Shown: positions 26,752 to 35,401, counted from the first letter of the stretch. The stretch: 64,000 nt of DNA from DAISWO01 sp036826295 (GCA_036826295.1 DAISWO010000002.1:158253-222252); one strand, 5' to 3'. Program-made: numbers and translations. Notes: generated by a model not told the origin, from the sequence alone.

Positions 26752-26861
26752 ACTGCTCCTTTCAAGGATTAATAGTCATAACTATGTATCAAGTTTTCAA
26801 TTATAAATTCTCTAGGTCATATTATACCTAAACCTAGTTAATTTTCTTATTTTTTAATTGA

Positions 26862-27467
26862 TTAGGATTTTTTGTTTGCAACTACATAAAGCCGTTCGAT
26901 ATCCAAATACCCGGTACTCTCAATAATCGTATCTAAAACAAAATTTGCATCTCTAATTTGCTCGGCTAAACTGTCAGGTTGCCACAAGCAGAAATAACGT
27001 TCTTCATCTAGTTTGTCTGATGTCCAGTATTCGCCATCTCCACGCCGTACACAAAATCCTAAAGTGCCGTCTTCATTAGTTGCTCCATGAACTTTATTCA
27101 ATATGCCCTCAAATTGCTGCCTAGTAAAATGCTCAAAGACTGCATCGGCAAAGATAAGGTCATATTTTCCAGGAAATGGGTCCGTTAGCGCGTTAAAATA
27201 CTGAGCCTTAAGACCTCTACTAGCCAGTTCACCCAAGAATCCCGGTGCTCCATCGGAGCACTGTACAGTTAGACCTCTAGATTCCATGTACTGAGCATCC
27301 CGTCCAAAACCACTTCCGATTTCAAATATATCGCTGTCAGCATTTACCTTATCGATTAAAAGATCAAGCCATAGCTTTGTATCGCCAATAGTATCCTTCG
27401 GTGTAAGTTCTATAAATTTATCAACATTTCTTTCGTACGCACCGAGCGTTCTTTCGTTAGGATCCAT
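26862..27467 (-). CDS. Class I SAM-dependent methyltransferase
   Basis: 201 residues. SAM-binding motif I is FEIGSGFGRDAQYM, followed by QCSDGAPGFL and the motif IV-like DLIFADAVFEHF, typical of class I small-molecule methyltransferases. I start it at MDPNERTLGAY because a TTGACT-17-TATTGT promoter ends 7 nt before that ATG; the longer GTG form would begin inside the promoter. Lies in the S51/aaRS-like cluster, divergent from an S51 gene. Confidence 0.85.
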   Translation of the reverse strand: MDPNERTLGAYERNVDKFIELTPKDTIGDTKLWLDLLIDKVNADSDIFEIGSGFGRDAQYMESRGLTVQCSDGAPGFLGELASRGLKAQYFNALTDPFPGKYDLIFADAVFEHFTRQQFEGILNKVHGATNEDGTLGFCVRRGDGEYWTSDKLDEERYFCLWQPDSLAEQIRDANFVLDTIIESTGYLDIERLYVVANKKS

Positions 27468-27473
27468 TTCGAT

Positions 27474-27502
27474 ACAATAATACTTATCCACATATTAGTC
27501 AA
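27474..27502 (-). promoter_or_regulatory. Leaderless promoter of the methyltransferase gene
   Basis: TTGACT, 17-bp spacer, TATTGT on the minus strand; -10 ends 7 nt before the ATG. A TATAAT box for the divergent S51 gene lies at 27519-27524 and ends 8 nt before its ATG, so the two promoters are nearly back to back. Confidence 0.7.
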
Positions 27503-27531
27503 ACCTTAGACCGATATGTATAATTAGGCTA

Positions 27532-28164
27532 ATGTCTGGTTCAATCATCCTCTCCGGCGGTGGAGATAGTAAACAAGCGTCTGATATCAACAGGTTTCTT
27601 TACGATCAAATGAAATCTAAAACTTCATTGAGCTCGCTGTATATACCACTCGCGCTAAAAGAAGATTATTTTGATAGTGCAGAGCAATGGTTCCGAAGTG
27701 AACACCCGTACTTGGAAAAGATCACAGTTGTTAGAAATAAACAAGATGCTGAAAAGGCAATGAAAAAACACTATGCTTTGATATATATAGGAGGCGGCAA
27801 CACAGGCAAGTTACTCTATCAACTAAAGGAGTACTCATTAGATCAATACATAATCACTCAACTAAGTAGTGGTACTATTATTTACGGCGGTAGTGCGGGA
27901 GCGATTGTACTCGGTAAAACAATTACCACTGCCCCCGAAAAAGAATATGAGAAAGATAAAGATAATAGGGGTTTAAATCTTTTGGGGAATTACTCAATAA
28001 TACCGCATTTTGAAAGCAAATTTAGTAAACATCATTTTAACGAAGCAAAGAAGTATGGAACAAAGTTGCTAGGAATAAGTGAAAGTTCTGGTGTAATTTT
28101 TAAGGGAGGAAAGATAGTTTCTGAGGTTAATAAAAAAGGAATCAATAAATTTATTAATTACTAG
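27532..28164 (+). CDS. S51-family (peptidase E-like) protein
   Basis: 210 residues. Starts with the ILSGGGDSKQ strand-loop, has ALIYIGGGNTGKLL and the nucleophile elbow IIYGGSAGAIVLGK, then IIPHFESKFSKHHF supplying the likely His, and GISESSGVIFKGG. Resembles the S51 protein encoded at 29174-29812 more than the one at 25012. Converges with the AlaRS-like gene with a 4-bp overlap. Confidence 0.88.
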   Translation: MSGSIILSGGGDSKQASDINRFLYDQMKSKTSLSSLYIPLALKEDYFDSAEQWFRSEHPYLEKITVVRNKQDAEKAMKKHYALIYIGGGNTGKLLYQLKEYSLDQYIITQLSSGTIIYGGSAGAIVLGKTITTAPEKEYEKDKDNRGLNLLGNYSIIPHFESKFSKHHFNEAKKYGTKLLGISESSGVIFKGGKIVSEVNKKGINKFINY

Positions 28165-29171
28165 CCTTCTAATTGTAATGAGTAACGCTTAGCAAATAAT
28201 TCGGGGTCTTCTGAAAGATTCATTTTGGCTTTTGATTTAGTGCCACTTATGCGTAGATTGTTTAAGTTTATATTGCGCCAAATTTCACTCCTCACAGTCT
28301 CTACCGTCACTCCGTTTGAAGTGATCACGCCACCCATCCGACTCCAAAATTGATAGGTAGAGTCATCGTGTGCTAAAGCATCTAAATACAGCTCTGATTC
28401 AGGGCTAGATACTGGCAAAAGCTTAGCTAATCTTCTTAACTGATAACCCTGATTGTTATTAGAGGGTATTACTTTATTAGACGCAATTAAGACTGCCCCG
28501 CGAAATGCATCTACGCTCACTACATTATCGTCATCTATTGCGGGAATACCAGTTGTTTCTTGTAGAAAATGAGGCGAACAGCCAAACAATAAGCGCTCCA
28601 AGCCCCCACCCATTTCAGACATGGTCATACTTGATCCATCTGATAGTCGAATATCGTGGAATAACGAATCGCCGACGTCTAAGTCGTCTATTAAATAATT
28701 CTCTTGAAGAGTGGTATATTCTAGACCATCACGTAAATATGTCTCTTCTTGTCGCTCATGTCTTTCAACGTTCTTTCCCGAAACAGAGGACAATAAATCT
28801 GCGAACTCCTCTCTTGCAACATTATGATCTGGCAACGATGTATTTAATTGCATAGAGCCGAAATTGATAAAACTGGTATACGAACCGAGCTTGACTCCTG
28901 GGAGATAGTTCATCCTAACGACTGGTTGTGAAATAACATATGACTTATCAGTGGGCTGGAGGTCTCCAAAGATAAATTGATTCATGTATTGGATGCCCGA
29001 AGAAGTGAATAAAGTAGAGTCTCCGTCATTACGGATCAAAGGCAAGGGCTCAACATACTCGGTCTCCGGATATATACCAGCAAGACTTAGCAAAACACCA
29101 CAATAGTCATCACTGAACGAGTAACAGCTAATCCTGTCTTGTAAAGCGATAAACTCTTCTTTATTATCCAT
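28161..29171 (-). CDS. Stand-alone AlaRS-like class II synthetase catalytic core
   Basis: 336 residues resembling only the aminoacylation part of alanyl-tRNA synthetase: DSTLFTSSGIQYMNQFIFGD (51-70), motif 2-like QPVVRMNYL (Arg86) with FINFGSMQL, motif 3 EMGGGLERLLFG (186-197), and the AlaRS-specific IPSNNNQGYQLRRL (235-248). The editing domain, its Zn site and the C-Ala domain are absent; normal AlaRS is about 850 residues. It may activate an amino acid without charging tRNA, or act with a separate partner. Starts 2 nt after an S51 gene in the metK-serS-S51 operon. Confidence 0.8.
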   Translation of the reverse strand: MDNKEEFIALQDRISCYSFSDDYCGVLLSLAGIYPETEYVEPLPLIRNDGDSTLFTSSGIQYMNQFIFGDLQPTDKSYVISQPVVRMNYLPGVKLGSYTSFINFGSMQLNTSLPDHNVAREEFADLLSSVSGKNVERHERQEETYLRDGLEYTTLQENYLIDDLDVGDSLFHDIRLSDGSSMTMSEMGGGLERLLFGCSPHFLQETTGIPAIDDDNVVSVDAFRGAVLIASNKVIPSNNNQGYQLRRLAKLLPVSSPESELYLDALAHDDSTYQFWSRMGGVITSNGVTVETVRSEIWRNINLNNLRISGTKSKAKMNLSEDPELFAKRYSLQLEG

Positions 29172-29173
29172 AA

Positions 29174-29812
29174 TTAGCTTCTTATAGTCCTAGTATTACT
29201 CTCATTTATAGCATTTAACTCACCCGAGCCGTTGAAAATCAATCCAGAGTCTTCGCTTAACGCAATGATCCCGATGTGATAGGCCTGTGCGAGAGTGTCC
29301 AAAGATCGATCTTCTTCTTCGGTCCCTAGATAATGTGGCCTGAAACTCCAACCATCACAAAGATCTAAACCATCATGCTGTAACGACATAAATACTTCTG
29401 GATAACGCAATACTTCTCTTGAGGAGACTAATGATTTACCAAGTACAACGCCACCTGCGCTACCACCATAAAGAACACCGCCACCTTGTAAAAACGAGCT
29501 AAGATAACCATTGTCTATGCCTAATTCGAGAAGATTGTCTCGCAACCTGTGGCAATAACCACCGCCCATGTAAATTGAGTCATAATCTCCGTCAATATCA
29601 TCTTTTGTTTGCAGTAGTTTGGCTGAACTAAAAAATTTGTAAGCGCCCAAAAACCACTCGAACGCGCTGGCGTGCCTTGAAGACTCCATAGCATGGGGGA
29701 TATACAAACAAGAAGAATTATAGCTACTATCAAGAACTAACTTCTCGTATTCAGCATCTAGTAGGGCAGAGCTTTCTTTATCGCCTCCACCTCCAATGAT
29801 AATACTGCCCAT
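29174..29812 (-). CDS. S51-family (peptidase E-like) protein
   Basis: 212 residues. SIIIGGGGDKESS at the N-terminus, YDSIYMGGGYCHRL, and the nucleophile elbow VLYGGSAGGVVLGKS; then SFRPHYLGTEEED and ALSEDSGLIFNGSG. Same architecture as the gene at 27532. Sits 4 nt after serS and 2 nt before the AlaRS-like gene, so it is co-transcribed with both. Confidence 0.87.
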   Translation of the reverse strand: MGSIIIGGGGDKESSALLDAEYEKLVLDSSYNSSCLYIPHAMESSRHASAFEWFLGAYKFFSSAKLLQTKDDIDGDYDSIYMGGGYCHRLRDNLLELGIDNGYLSSFLQGGGVLYGGSAGGVVLGKSLVSSREVLRYPEVFMSLQHDGLDLCDGWSFRPHYLGTEEEDRSLDTLAQAYHIGIIALSEDSGLIFNGSGELNAINESNTRTIRS

Positions 29813-29816
29813 TATA

Positions 29817-31088
29817 CTATTCCGATATTTTCTTAAACTTCGTATAGTCTTGCAGAACTTCAGGTATGTCTACCGAACCATCAGGATTTTGACAGTTCTC
29901 TAAGATACAAGCCATAGTCCTACCAACAGCTACGGCAGTACCATTTAGTGTGTGTACAAATTCTCTTTTACCAGTCACAGGGTCCTTGAACTTCATACCC
30001 ATCCTTCGTGCCTGAAAGCTACCGGTATTACTGACGCTAGATACTTCTAAATAACGATTCTGACTGGGCAACCACACTTCTAGATCTCTTGTCGATAAGG
30101 CAGCGATACCTAAGTCCCCAGTACAAAGTTCTATTGTTCTAGATGGTAACTTCAGAGCTTCGAGAACAAACTTTGCTTCATCTATCATTTCATAGTAACT
30201 CTCCCAAGAATTCTCGGGATGTGCAATTCTAACAAGCTCAATTTTTGGAAACTGGTGATTCCTAATCAAACCCTTAGTATCCTGACCAGCTTTGCCTGCC
30301 TCTCTGCGAAAATTCTCAGAGTATCCTGTTAACTTGTAAGGTAGTTCGTCTGGAGTAAATATTTTATCCCGCAATAAGTTTGTTAGTGGGACTTCTGTCG
30401 TAGGAATTAGATACAATACATTTCCTTTGTTATCGGTAGTAGTAAACATGTCATCCTCAAACTTAGGCAACTGACCAGTACCCTGCATGATTTCTGGTCT
30501 GACTAAATACGGCACTTCAACTTCTTCGTAGCCGTTACCTGTAGATTGATCTAGCATAAAGTTAACTAAAGCTCTCTTTAGAAGCGCACCTTTATTTCTC
30601 AGAACAGAAAACTTAGTGCCCGATAAGTTTGCGGCATTTTTATTATCAATAATGCCCAGCCTAGTACCTAGAGTTAGGTGATCAACCGTCCAACTTTCGG
30701 TACGAGGTTCGCCATGAGTTGAAATGACTTCATTATCTTCTTCACTCTCGCCTATTGGAACATGTTCAGCCGAAACATTAGGCATACTCAGCATGCGCTG
30801 ATGAAACGAAGGTTCAATATCTGCCAAACTTTCCTCTAGCTCACTCATTCGAATCTCGACAGAACCAAGTACCCGCCTTAGGAGTGCCTGTTCAGCCTCT
30901 GATGAATCTCTAAACTGGGCTGATATTTGATTCTTGTCTGCTCTCAATGAATCTTGCTCGGACTGCAATGTATGTATTTGTTGGTAGATTGATTGATCAG
31001 TTTCGGTCAGACTAAAACCTCTATGATCCAACGCTTCAACGGAAGCAGGGAACTGTTCTTCAGAAAATAAAACTCGCAAATCATGCAT
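29817..31088 (-). CDS. serS: Seryl-tRNA synthetase
   Basis: 423 residues, full length: N-terminal coiled-coil arm (residues 30-95), TTEVPLTN loop (230-237), motif 2 ENFRREAGKAGQDTKGLIRNHQF with the Arg-Glu pair, and motif 3 LNGTAVAVGRTMACILEN. It charges tRNA-Ser. Minor departures from common sequences (FRREAG where FRSEAG is usual; AVAVGRT where GLAVGRT is usual) and the odd neighbourhood leave open whether it is the only SerRS or a specialised paralogue. A TTGTAA-16-TATAAT promoter ends 8 nt before the ATG, predicting a leaderless mRNA. Confidence 0.95.
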   Translation of the reverse strand: MHDLRVLFSEEQFPASVEALDHRGFSLTETDQSIYQQIHTLQSEQDSLRADKNQISAQFRDSSEAEQALLRRVLGSVEIRMSELEESLADIEPSFHQRMLSMPNVSAEHVPIGESEEDNEVISTHGEPRTESWTVDHLTLGTRLGIIDNKNAANLSGTKFSVLRNKGALLKRALVNFMLDQSTGNGYEEVEVPYLVRPEIMQGTGQLPKFEDDMFTTTDNKGNVLYLIPTTEVPLTNLLRDKIFTPDELPYKLTGYSENFRREAGKAGQDTKGLIRNHQFPKIELVRIAHPENSWESYYEMIDEAKFVLEALKLPSRTIELCTGDLGIAALSTRDLEVWLPSQNRYLEVSSVSNTGSFQARRMGMKFKDPVTGKREFVHTLNGTAVAVGRTMACILENCQNPDGSVDIPEVLQDYTKFKKISE

Positions 31089-31160
31089 ATTAAATATTAT
31101 ACAATATCAAAAATGTTTTACAAGTATACTTAGATACTAGCTACTTTCAACAATCTATTC

Positions 31161-32423
31161 TTAAGAAATTACTAACTCAGTATCCGCAGAAACCAGACTA
31201 TCAGTAATTTCTGGGATTTCATTCAAGCAAGATGACGCAAAGGCTACTATTTCTTCTTGATTGACATCTGAAGTTTCTGAAATTTTCACAACTGTCTTCC
31301 ATGGGCTAATCAATGCACGACCACTGTTACTAACTAAATATACCTCGTTTTGTAATCCATCAAACTTATCATATATCTTTCTAGCGATCTGGTGAGCTGC
31401 GATGTAATATAGCTTTCCAATATGATAAACAGGGTTCTTGCCACTTGCCCCTTCCATGCTCATTGGACTGTTTATAGAGATGATTTGGTTTACTCTATTT
31501 CCTCTACCAACCAGACCTTCATCGCCACTTTCGATTGAAGATCCAGTAGCAGTCAAATAAAGCTCTTGTTTCTGAAAATCATCTCTGGTATTCAAATTAA
31601 ACTTAAGCTCTTTGCCTAGGTGTTTTCTGGAGTGATCAGTTAAGTATTTTTGAGTGGTTAATAAATTGTTTTTATATTCGTCTAGAGATGCTACAAATCT
31701 CGACACTTGAGGTACACACAAAGTAACTTCAATATTCCCATCTATTTCTGAGCCCATTATCTTTACATCTGTCCCGACCCACTTATATTTTTTCTTAAAT
31801 TCATTAATTGTAATATCTTTTTCTAGTTTCAGGACATATGATTCTATTCTTTTTAATGGATAGTAGCCACAGCCTATTGATGTATCATTCGCGAATAAAC
31901 TTTTTATCTCAGGTAGGTCATTTAGATTTCTAGGCCTGAACCAAAAATTCCTATTACCGCCATTTTTTTCATTATCTTCTGAATGGCCAGGGCTGCTGGC
32001 TGTGCTGATATTAAATATAATCGATACCATATCTGGCGGAATTAAGTCACCGAATCTAATTTTTATGAACTCAAGGGTGGCACTTCTCAATAGTTCTTCA
32101 TAAGGTATCGTATCATCGCCAAACTGGTCTGAAATTCGACCGTTAATTAGAACACGGATAGGGCTGATCATCTCACCGCTTCCGAAATCCACTATTGATT
32201 TACCGCCCAAAATACCTAACTTGTCGAAATTATGGTGCAGGATAGCACCGAATTTGTCTAAGGTGTAACGAGAGTAAGAAGCGCTCAAAAATTCAGCTAA
32301 ATTATCTGCCAACGTATCCGGGTGGCCAATGCCCTTACGCTCAACAAACACAACTTTCGGATCCTCAAATCTAGTTTTTATTATTTGTACATCCGAAGGC
32401 GAATTGTTTATTATTTTTACCAT
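31161..32423 (-). CDS. Archaeal-type S-adenosylmethionine synthetase
   Basis: 420 residues matching the archaeal MAT family rather than bacterial MetK: FVERKGIGHPDTLAD near residue 30, GGNRNFWFRP, GDEGLVGRGNRVNQI and PMSMEGASGKNPVYHIGK. Makes SAM from methionine and ATP. An AAAGGGG ribosome-binding site and a TATAAT box lie upstream. It is followed by serS 72 bp on, so it heads the gene string serS - S51 - AlaRS-like. Likely horizontally acquired. Confidence 0.92.
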   Translation of the reverse strand: MVKIINNSPSDVQIIKTRFEDPKVVFVERKGIGHPDTLADNLAEFLSASYSRYTLDKFGAILHHNFDKLGILGGKSIVDFGSGEMISPIRVLINGRISDQFGDDTIPYEELLRSATLEFIKIRFGDLIPPDMVSIIFNISTASSPGHSEDNEKNGGNRNFWFRPRNLNDLPEIKSLFANDTSIGCGYYPLKRIESYVLKLEKDITINEFKKKYKWVGTDVKIMGSEIDGNIEVTLCVPQVSRFVASLDEYKNNLLTTQKYLTDHSRKHLGKELKFNLNTRDDFQKQELYLTATGSSIESGDEGLVGRGNRVNQIISINSPMSMEGASGKNPVYHIGKLYYIAAHQIARKIYDKFDGLQNEVYLVSNSGRALISPWKTVVKISETSDVNQEEIVAFASSCLNEIPEITDSLVSADTELVIS

Positions 32424-32728
32424 CTATATCCCCTTTATTATAACGATATTATTACATTATTGTGTTAATAACCCAACTAAATCAGTAATAATAATTCGTT
32501 GTTCTAAACCGCGCACATAGCAAGATGACGACAAGAAACCATGCAACCACAACAACGATCAGATTCTGGGCCATTGAATAACGAAACAAGAGGTCGTTAA
32601 TTTGATTTTATCGGTCTAATCGGCAAGCCCAAGCGCACCCTGCTTCATGCCAGAAAGCATGGGTAGATTGGATTGTAATGATAACCGCTTTGACATATTA
32701 TTATTCAATAAATCAATAGAGGGCACAT
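32424..32728. other. Intergenic region, about 305 bp
   Basis: No gene seen. Contains the minus-strand promoter and leader of the SAM synthetase, a CATGC-CAGAAA-GCATG hairpin near 32650, and TTGACA near 32692 as the -35 of the CPBP gene (its -10 is weak). Confidence 0.45.
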
Positions 32729-33541
32729 ATGTCAGAAAATGAGACAAACAATGGCTATAGGATTACACCCAGCCTTCGTAATGGATTACTTATGGCAGTT
32801 GCATACATTTTATATTTTTCGGTGGCATTGAAGATATCCGGAGTAGGCTACGAGAGCATAATAGACACTCCGAGTAATATACTGCGAGCCGTTGTTTTGC
32901 CTCTGATTGGTGGCGCGATTCTACTAACTACTTTTGCAAAATGGAGTGGCTGGTGGAAAGACCTCTGGCGCGACAAACACAGAATTCAAGGGCACAGCTG
33001 GATGAACCTTTTTGCAATCATTATGGCTATTGGCATCGTCACCAATCTGGTGGCCGCCAGTTCAGGAAGCTCTTCTGCACAGTTAATAAGTTACATATTT
33101 ATCGGCACCGCGCTCGTAGGCTACTGCGAAGAGATTTTATTTAGAGGTATTGTGCTACGGGGCGCAAGAGGATCTGGCTTGAGCGAACTGCGAGTGATGC
33201 TGGTTGTGGCGCTCAGTTTTGGGCTATTTCACGGCGTTAACTTCTTCTTGGGTCAAGATATTATTGCGACCATACAGCAAGTACTTTTTGCCACACTAAC
33301 AGGCGCGATCTTCTATTTGATCTTCCGTAAATCTGGTCTACTAATCGTACCGATGATTTTGCACGGGTTGTGGGATTTTACTATTTTTACCCGAGAGGCA
33401 ACACTAGGCCCTGCTCCCGAACTCGCGCCAACTGTCGCAATTATCGGAGCATTAGGGTTATATGTTCCGGTCATACTTCTACTCGCATCTCTAAGATACG
33501 TTAACATCAAAAACAGCAAAACTTCAGCCAAAGCCCACTAA
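32729..33541 (+). CDS. CPBP-family intramembrane metalloprotease
   Basis: 270 residues, about seven membrane helices. The catalytic motifs are CEEILFRGIVL (EExxxR), SFGLFHGVNF (FxxxH) and HGLWDF (HxxxD). Related to CAAX-prenyl proteases; bacterial members often give bacteriocin immunity or process membrane proteins. An AGAGGGCAC stretch precedes the ATG. Confidence 0.92.
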   Translation: MSENETNNGYRITPSLRNGLLMAVAYILYFSVALKISGVGYESIIDTPSNILRAVVLPLIGGAILLTTFAKWSGWWKDLWRDKHRIQGHSWMNLFAIIMAIGIVTNLVAASSGSSSAQLISYIFIGTALVGYCEEILFRGIVLRGARGSGLSELRVMLVVALSFGLFHGVNFFLGQDIIATIQQVLFATLTGAIFYLIFRKSGLLIVPMILHGLWDFTIFTREATLGPAPELAPTVAIIGALGLYVPVILLLASLRYVNIKNSKTSAKAH

Positions 33542-33600
33542 CATTAACGCTTTAGCCTCTTGTCGCTACATTGATATTACCTCATAATCATACGCACAGA

Positions 33601-34032
33601 ATGGCGAAGAAACATCCTGATAAACACTGGTTGAAAATACTTTCTACAGATACTTTAGGCGTCTTATTACTGCTCTTAGTGCCACTTTTAGGTCCGCTTC
33701 CTGGGCCCGGTGGGATACCGTTGATATTAGCTGGGTTTAGCTTATTAGCAATTAATCACGACTGGGCCGATGGAGCAATAGCCTACATAAAAAAGCATAG
33801 CGTATCACTGAGAGGCATCGTCTTTCCAGATATTCGATGGATTAAATGGTCTTGGGATATATTCTCAATCGTGCTGCTCGTTAGCGGCACTTACTTAAAT
33901 ATTGTAGCCGATCATTGGCTATTACAAGCGCTAAGCTTAGGTGTCCTAGCTAGTTCAGCTACAATTTTCATGCTAAACCGGAACCGCATCAGTGTAATAG
34001 ATAAATACCTCAGAAGAACCGGCAATAAATAG
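33601..34032 (+). CDS. PGPGW-type transmembrane protein
   Basis: 143 residues from MAKKHPDKH. Contains LLLVPLLGPLPGPGGIPLILAGFSLLA, the loop-helix characteristic of the PGPGW family (here PGPGG), plus two further helices in WDIFSIVLLVSGTYLNIVA and LLQALSLGVLASSATIFML. Function of the family is unknown. An upstream TTG would add ten residues but lacks support. Confidence 0.75.
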   Translation: MAKKHPDKHWLKILSTDTLGVLLLLLVPLLGPLPGPGGIPLILAGFSLLAINHDWADGAIAYIKKHSVSLRGIVFPDIRWIKWSWDIFSIVLLVSGTYLNIVADHWLLQALSLGVLASSATIFMLNRNRISVIDKYLRRTGNK

Positions 34033-34112
34033 CATTAGGCCTTGGGTCAATCAATTATATGAAGCCGACCATCAAGTGAGTGATTAGTAATATGAGAAAC
34101 GAGATTATTGAA

Positions 34113-34541
34113 TCAGTCGTCGGAGCCTGTGCTGATGTGTGGTATTCGTGAAATTATTACAGCGTAAAGCGCTGCAGCAATGGCAATAAAATGCATGTTG
34201 AATCCAAGCGCCATTCCAATCGCGGCCGCATACCAAATGCTAGCTGCCGTTGTCACGTTGCTGACTCTATTCTTGCTTTCGGATTTTAAAATAATGCCGG
34301 CGCCGAGAAAACCAATCCCAGATACGATCTGCGCTGCTATACGAGTAGGATCGCCATCGCCGATTGTGCGAGACATAAACGCAAACATCATTGCCCCAGA
34401 TATCACGAGTGTTTGGGTGCTGATGCCTGCGGGCTTATTCTTTAGTTCTCGCTCTACGCCGATAATTATTCCGCACAATAGAGCTAACCCGAGATCGAAT
34501 AAAAACTCTAACTCTCTAGCACCTACAAGATTTTCAAACAT
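34113..34541 (-). CDS. MgtC/SapB-family membrane protein
   Basis: 142 residues, four or five membrane helices. Family signature GLALLCGIIIGVERELKNKPAGISTQTLVISGAM, with the conserved acidic and Arg residues, then GIGFLGAGIIL and VTTAASIWYAAAIGMALG. Bacterial MgtC proteins modulate ATP synthase activity and magnesium homeostasis; only the membrane part is present here. Confidence 0.92.
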   Translation of the reverse strand: MFENLVGARELEFLFDLGLALLCGIIIGVERELKNKPAGISTQTLVISGAMMFAFMSRTIGDGDPTRIAAQIVSGIGFLGAGIILKSESKNRVSNVTTAASIWYAAAIGMALGFNMHFIAIAAALYAVIISRIPHISTGSDD

Positions 34542-34626
34542 TACAGCCCAGTCATTCGTTTTTGATTATTACGTTTCGATAAGCATTTTTTGAAACCTGT
34601 CTTGCTATCGCGATTAGTCACTACTC

Positions 34627-34836
34627 TTATAAACCTAGATTATTAGTAATATCCTCTACCGCTGTTTGACCTTGTTCGGTAACGGAGGTTGTTGCATCAG
34701 ATGCGCCGTCAGTGAGTGTTTGAGCCTGATCTTGAATATCTTGCACGACAGGATTATCGGTTATTCCTCCGACAGCATCTCCTATAGAACCCGTAGCTCC
34801 ACCAATTAAGTTTTGTATTGAATCGAATAATCCCAT
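34627..34836 (-). CDS. Small Thr/Asp/Gly-rich protein (69 aa)
   Basis: Not recognised. AAGGAGG ribosome-binding site. Begins MGLFDSIQNLIGGATGSIGD and ends DITNNLGL; low-complexity and probably disordered. Sits 9 bp after the HxlR-like regulator gene, so it is probably part of its operon. Confidence 0.6.
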   Translation of the reverse strand: MGLFDSIQNLIGGATGSIGDAVGGITDNPVVQDIQDQAQTLTDGASDATTSVTEQGQTAVEDITNNLGL

Positions 34837-34845
34837 ATAACCTCC

Positions 34846-35151
34846 TTACTTATTAATTACTAAACTTTCTATATCCTTGATGAGGGGTCGAAAGTCTTCG
34901 GACTTTTCTGAAACAAAATATCGGTTTTCTTTACCGCATTTGTGGTTGTCCACTAAACCCTCGGTTTTAAGCATCGTAAGCTTTTTTGAGAGGGTAACGG
35001 CATTAATGTCCGTCATCCTTTTTAGCTCATTGAATGATTTTTCGCCAAAGTTCATCAGCTCATAAAGAATCAACACATTACTTGCGTCACCGATAATCTT
35101 GGCGATGCCTTTAGTTTTAATAATTTGTTCTTGACTGTATATTGTTCGCAT
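34846..35151 (-). CDS. HxlR/ArsR-like winged-helix regulator
   Basis: 101 residues. Winged helix with SNVLILYELMNFGEKSFNELKRM, recognition helix AVTLSKKLTMLKTEGLV and wing HKCGKENRYFVSEKSEDF, matching the HxlR group. A perfect inverted repeat immediately upstream is the likely autoregulatory operator. Confidence 0.85.
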   Translation of the reverse strand: MRTIYSQEQIIKTKGIAKIIGDASNVLILYELMNFGEKSFNELKRMTDINAVTLSKKLTMLKTEGLVDNHKCGKENRYFVSEKSEDFRPLIKDIESLVINK

Positions 35152-35166
35152 TGGTATACTTTATTT

Positions 35167-35189
35167 ACTAGTTAATAATGTTAACTAGT
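35167..35189. promoter_or_regulatory. Palindromic operator of the HxlR-like regulator
   Basis: ACTAGTTAA-TAATG-TTAACTAGT, perfect 9-bp arms with a 5-nt centre, 16 bp upstream of the regulator start and 45 bp before the divergent small gene, so both could be controlled. Confidence 0.75.
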
Positions 35190-35233
35190 TTAGCACATTA
35201 GAAAATTCGTGCAAGTAAATTAAAGGAGGGTGA

Positions 35234-35401
35234 ATGAAATTAGCAAAACGATATAGAACAAGGAGTAAGAGACTCAGACATTTAGCTATCGAGGATATGA
35301 TGTATCTACAGAAGCGAGTATCCGGAAAAAGCGTTTACAAAAGTATGCGCGCGATCTATCTTCGCAAGCCTAAACATAAAAGATTGGGGTATGAGTACTA
35401 A
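35234..35401 (+). CDS. Small basic protein (55 aa)
   Basis: Not recognised. The ATG has a very strong AAAGGAGG site. Sequence starts MKLAKRYRTRSKRLRHLAIE and ends KPKHKRLGYEY: about a third Lys/Arg, so it may bind nucleic acid. Lies just downstream of the palindromic operator. Confidence 0.55.
   Translation: MKLAKRYRTRSKRLRHLAIEDMMYLQKRVSGKSVYKSMRAIYLRKPKHKRLGYEY

Noticed and set aside
26862..32423. Microcin C-type cluster
   Set aside because: No precursor peptide, ThiF-like adenylating enzyme or exporter is present; S51 proteins are not the MccF (S66) family.
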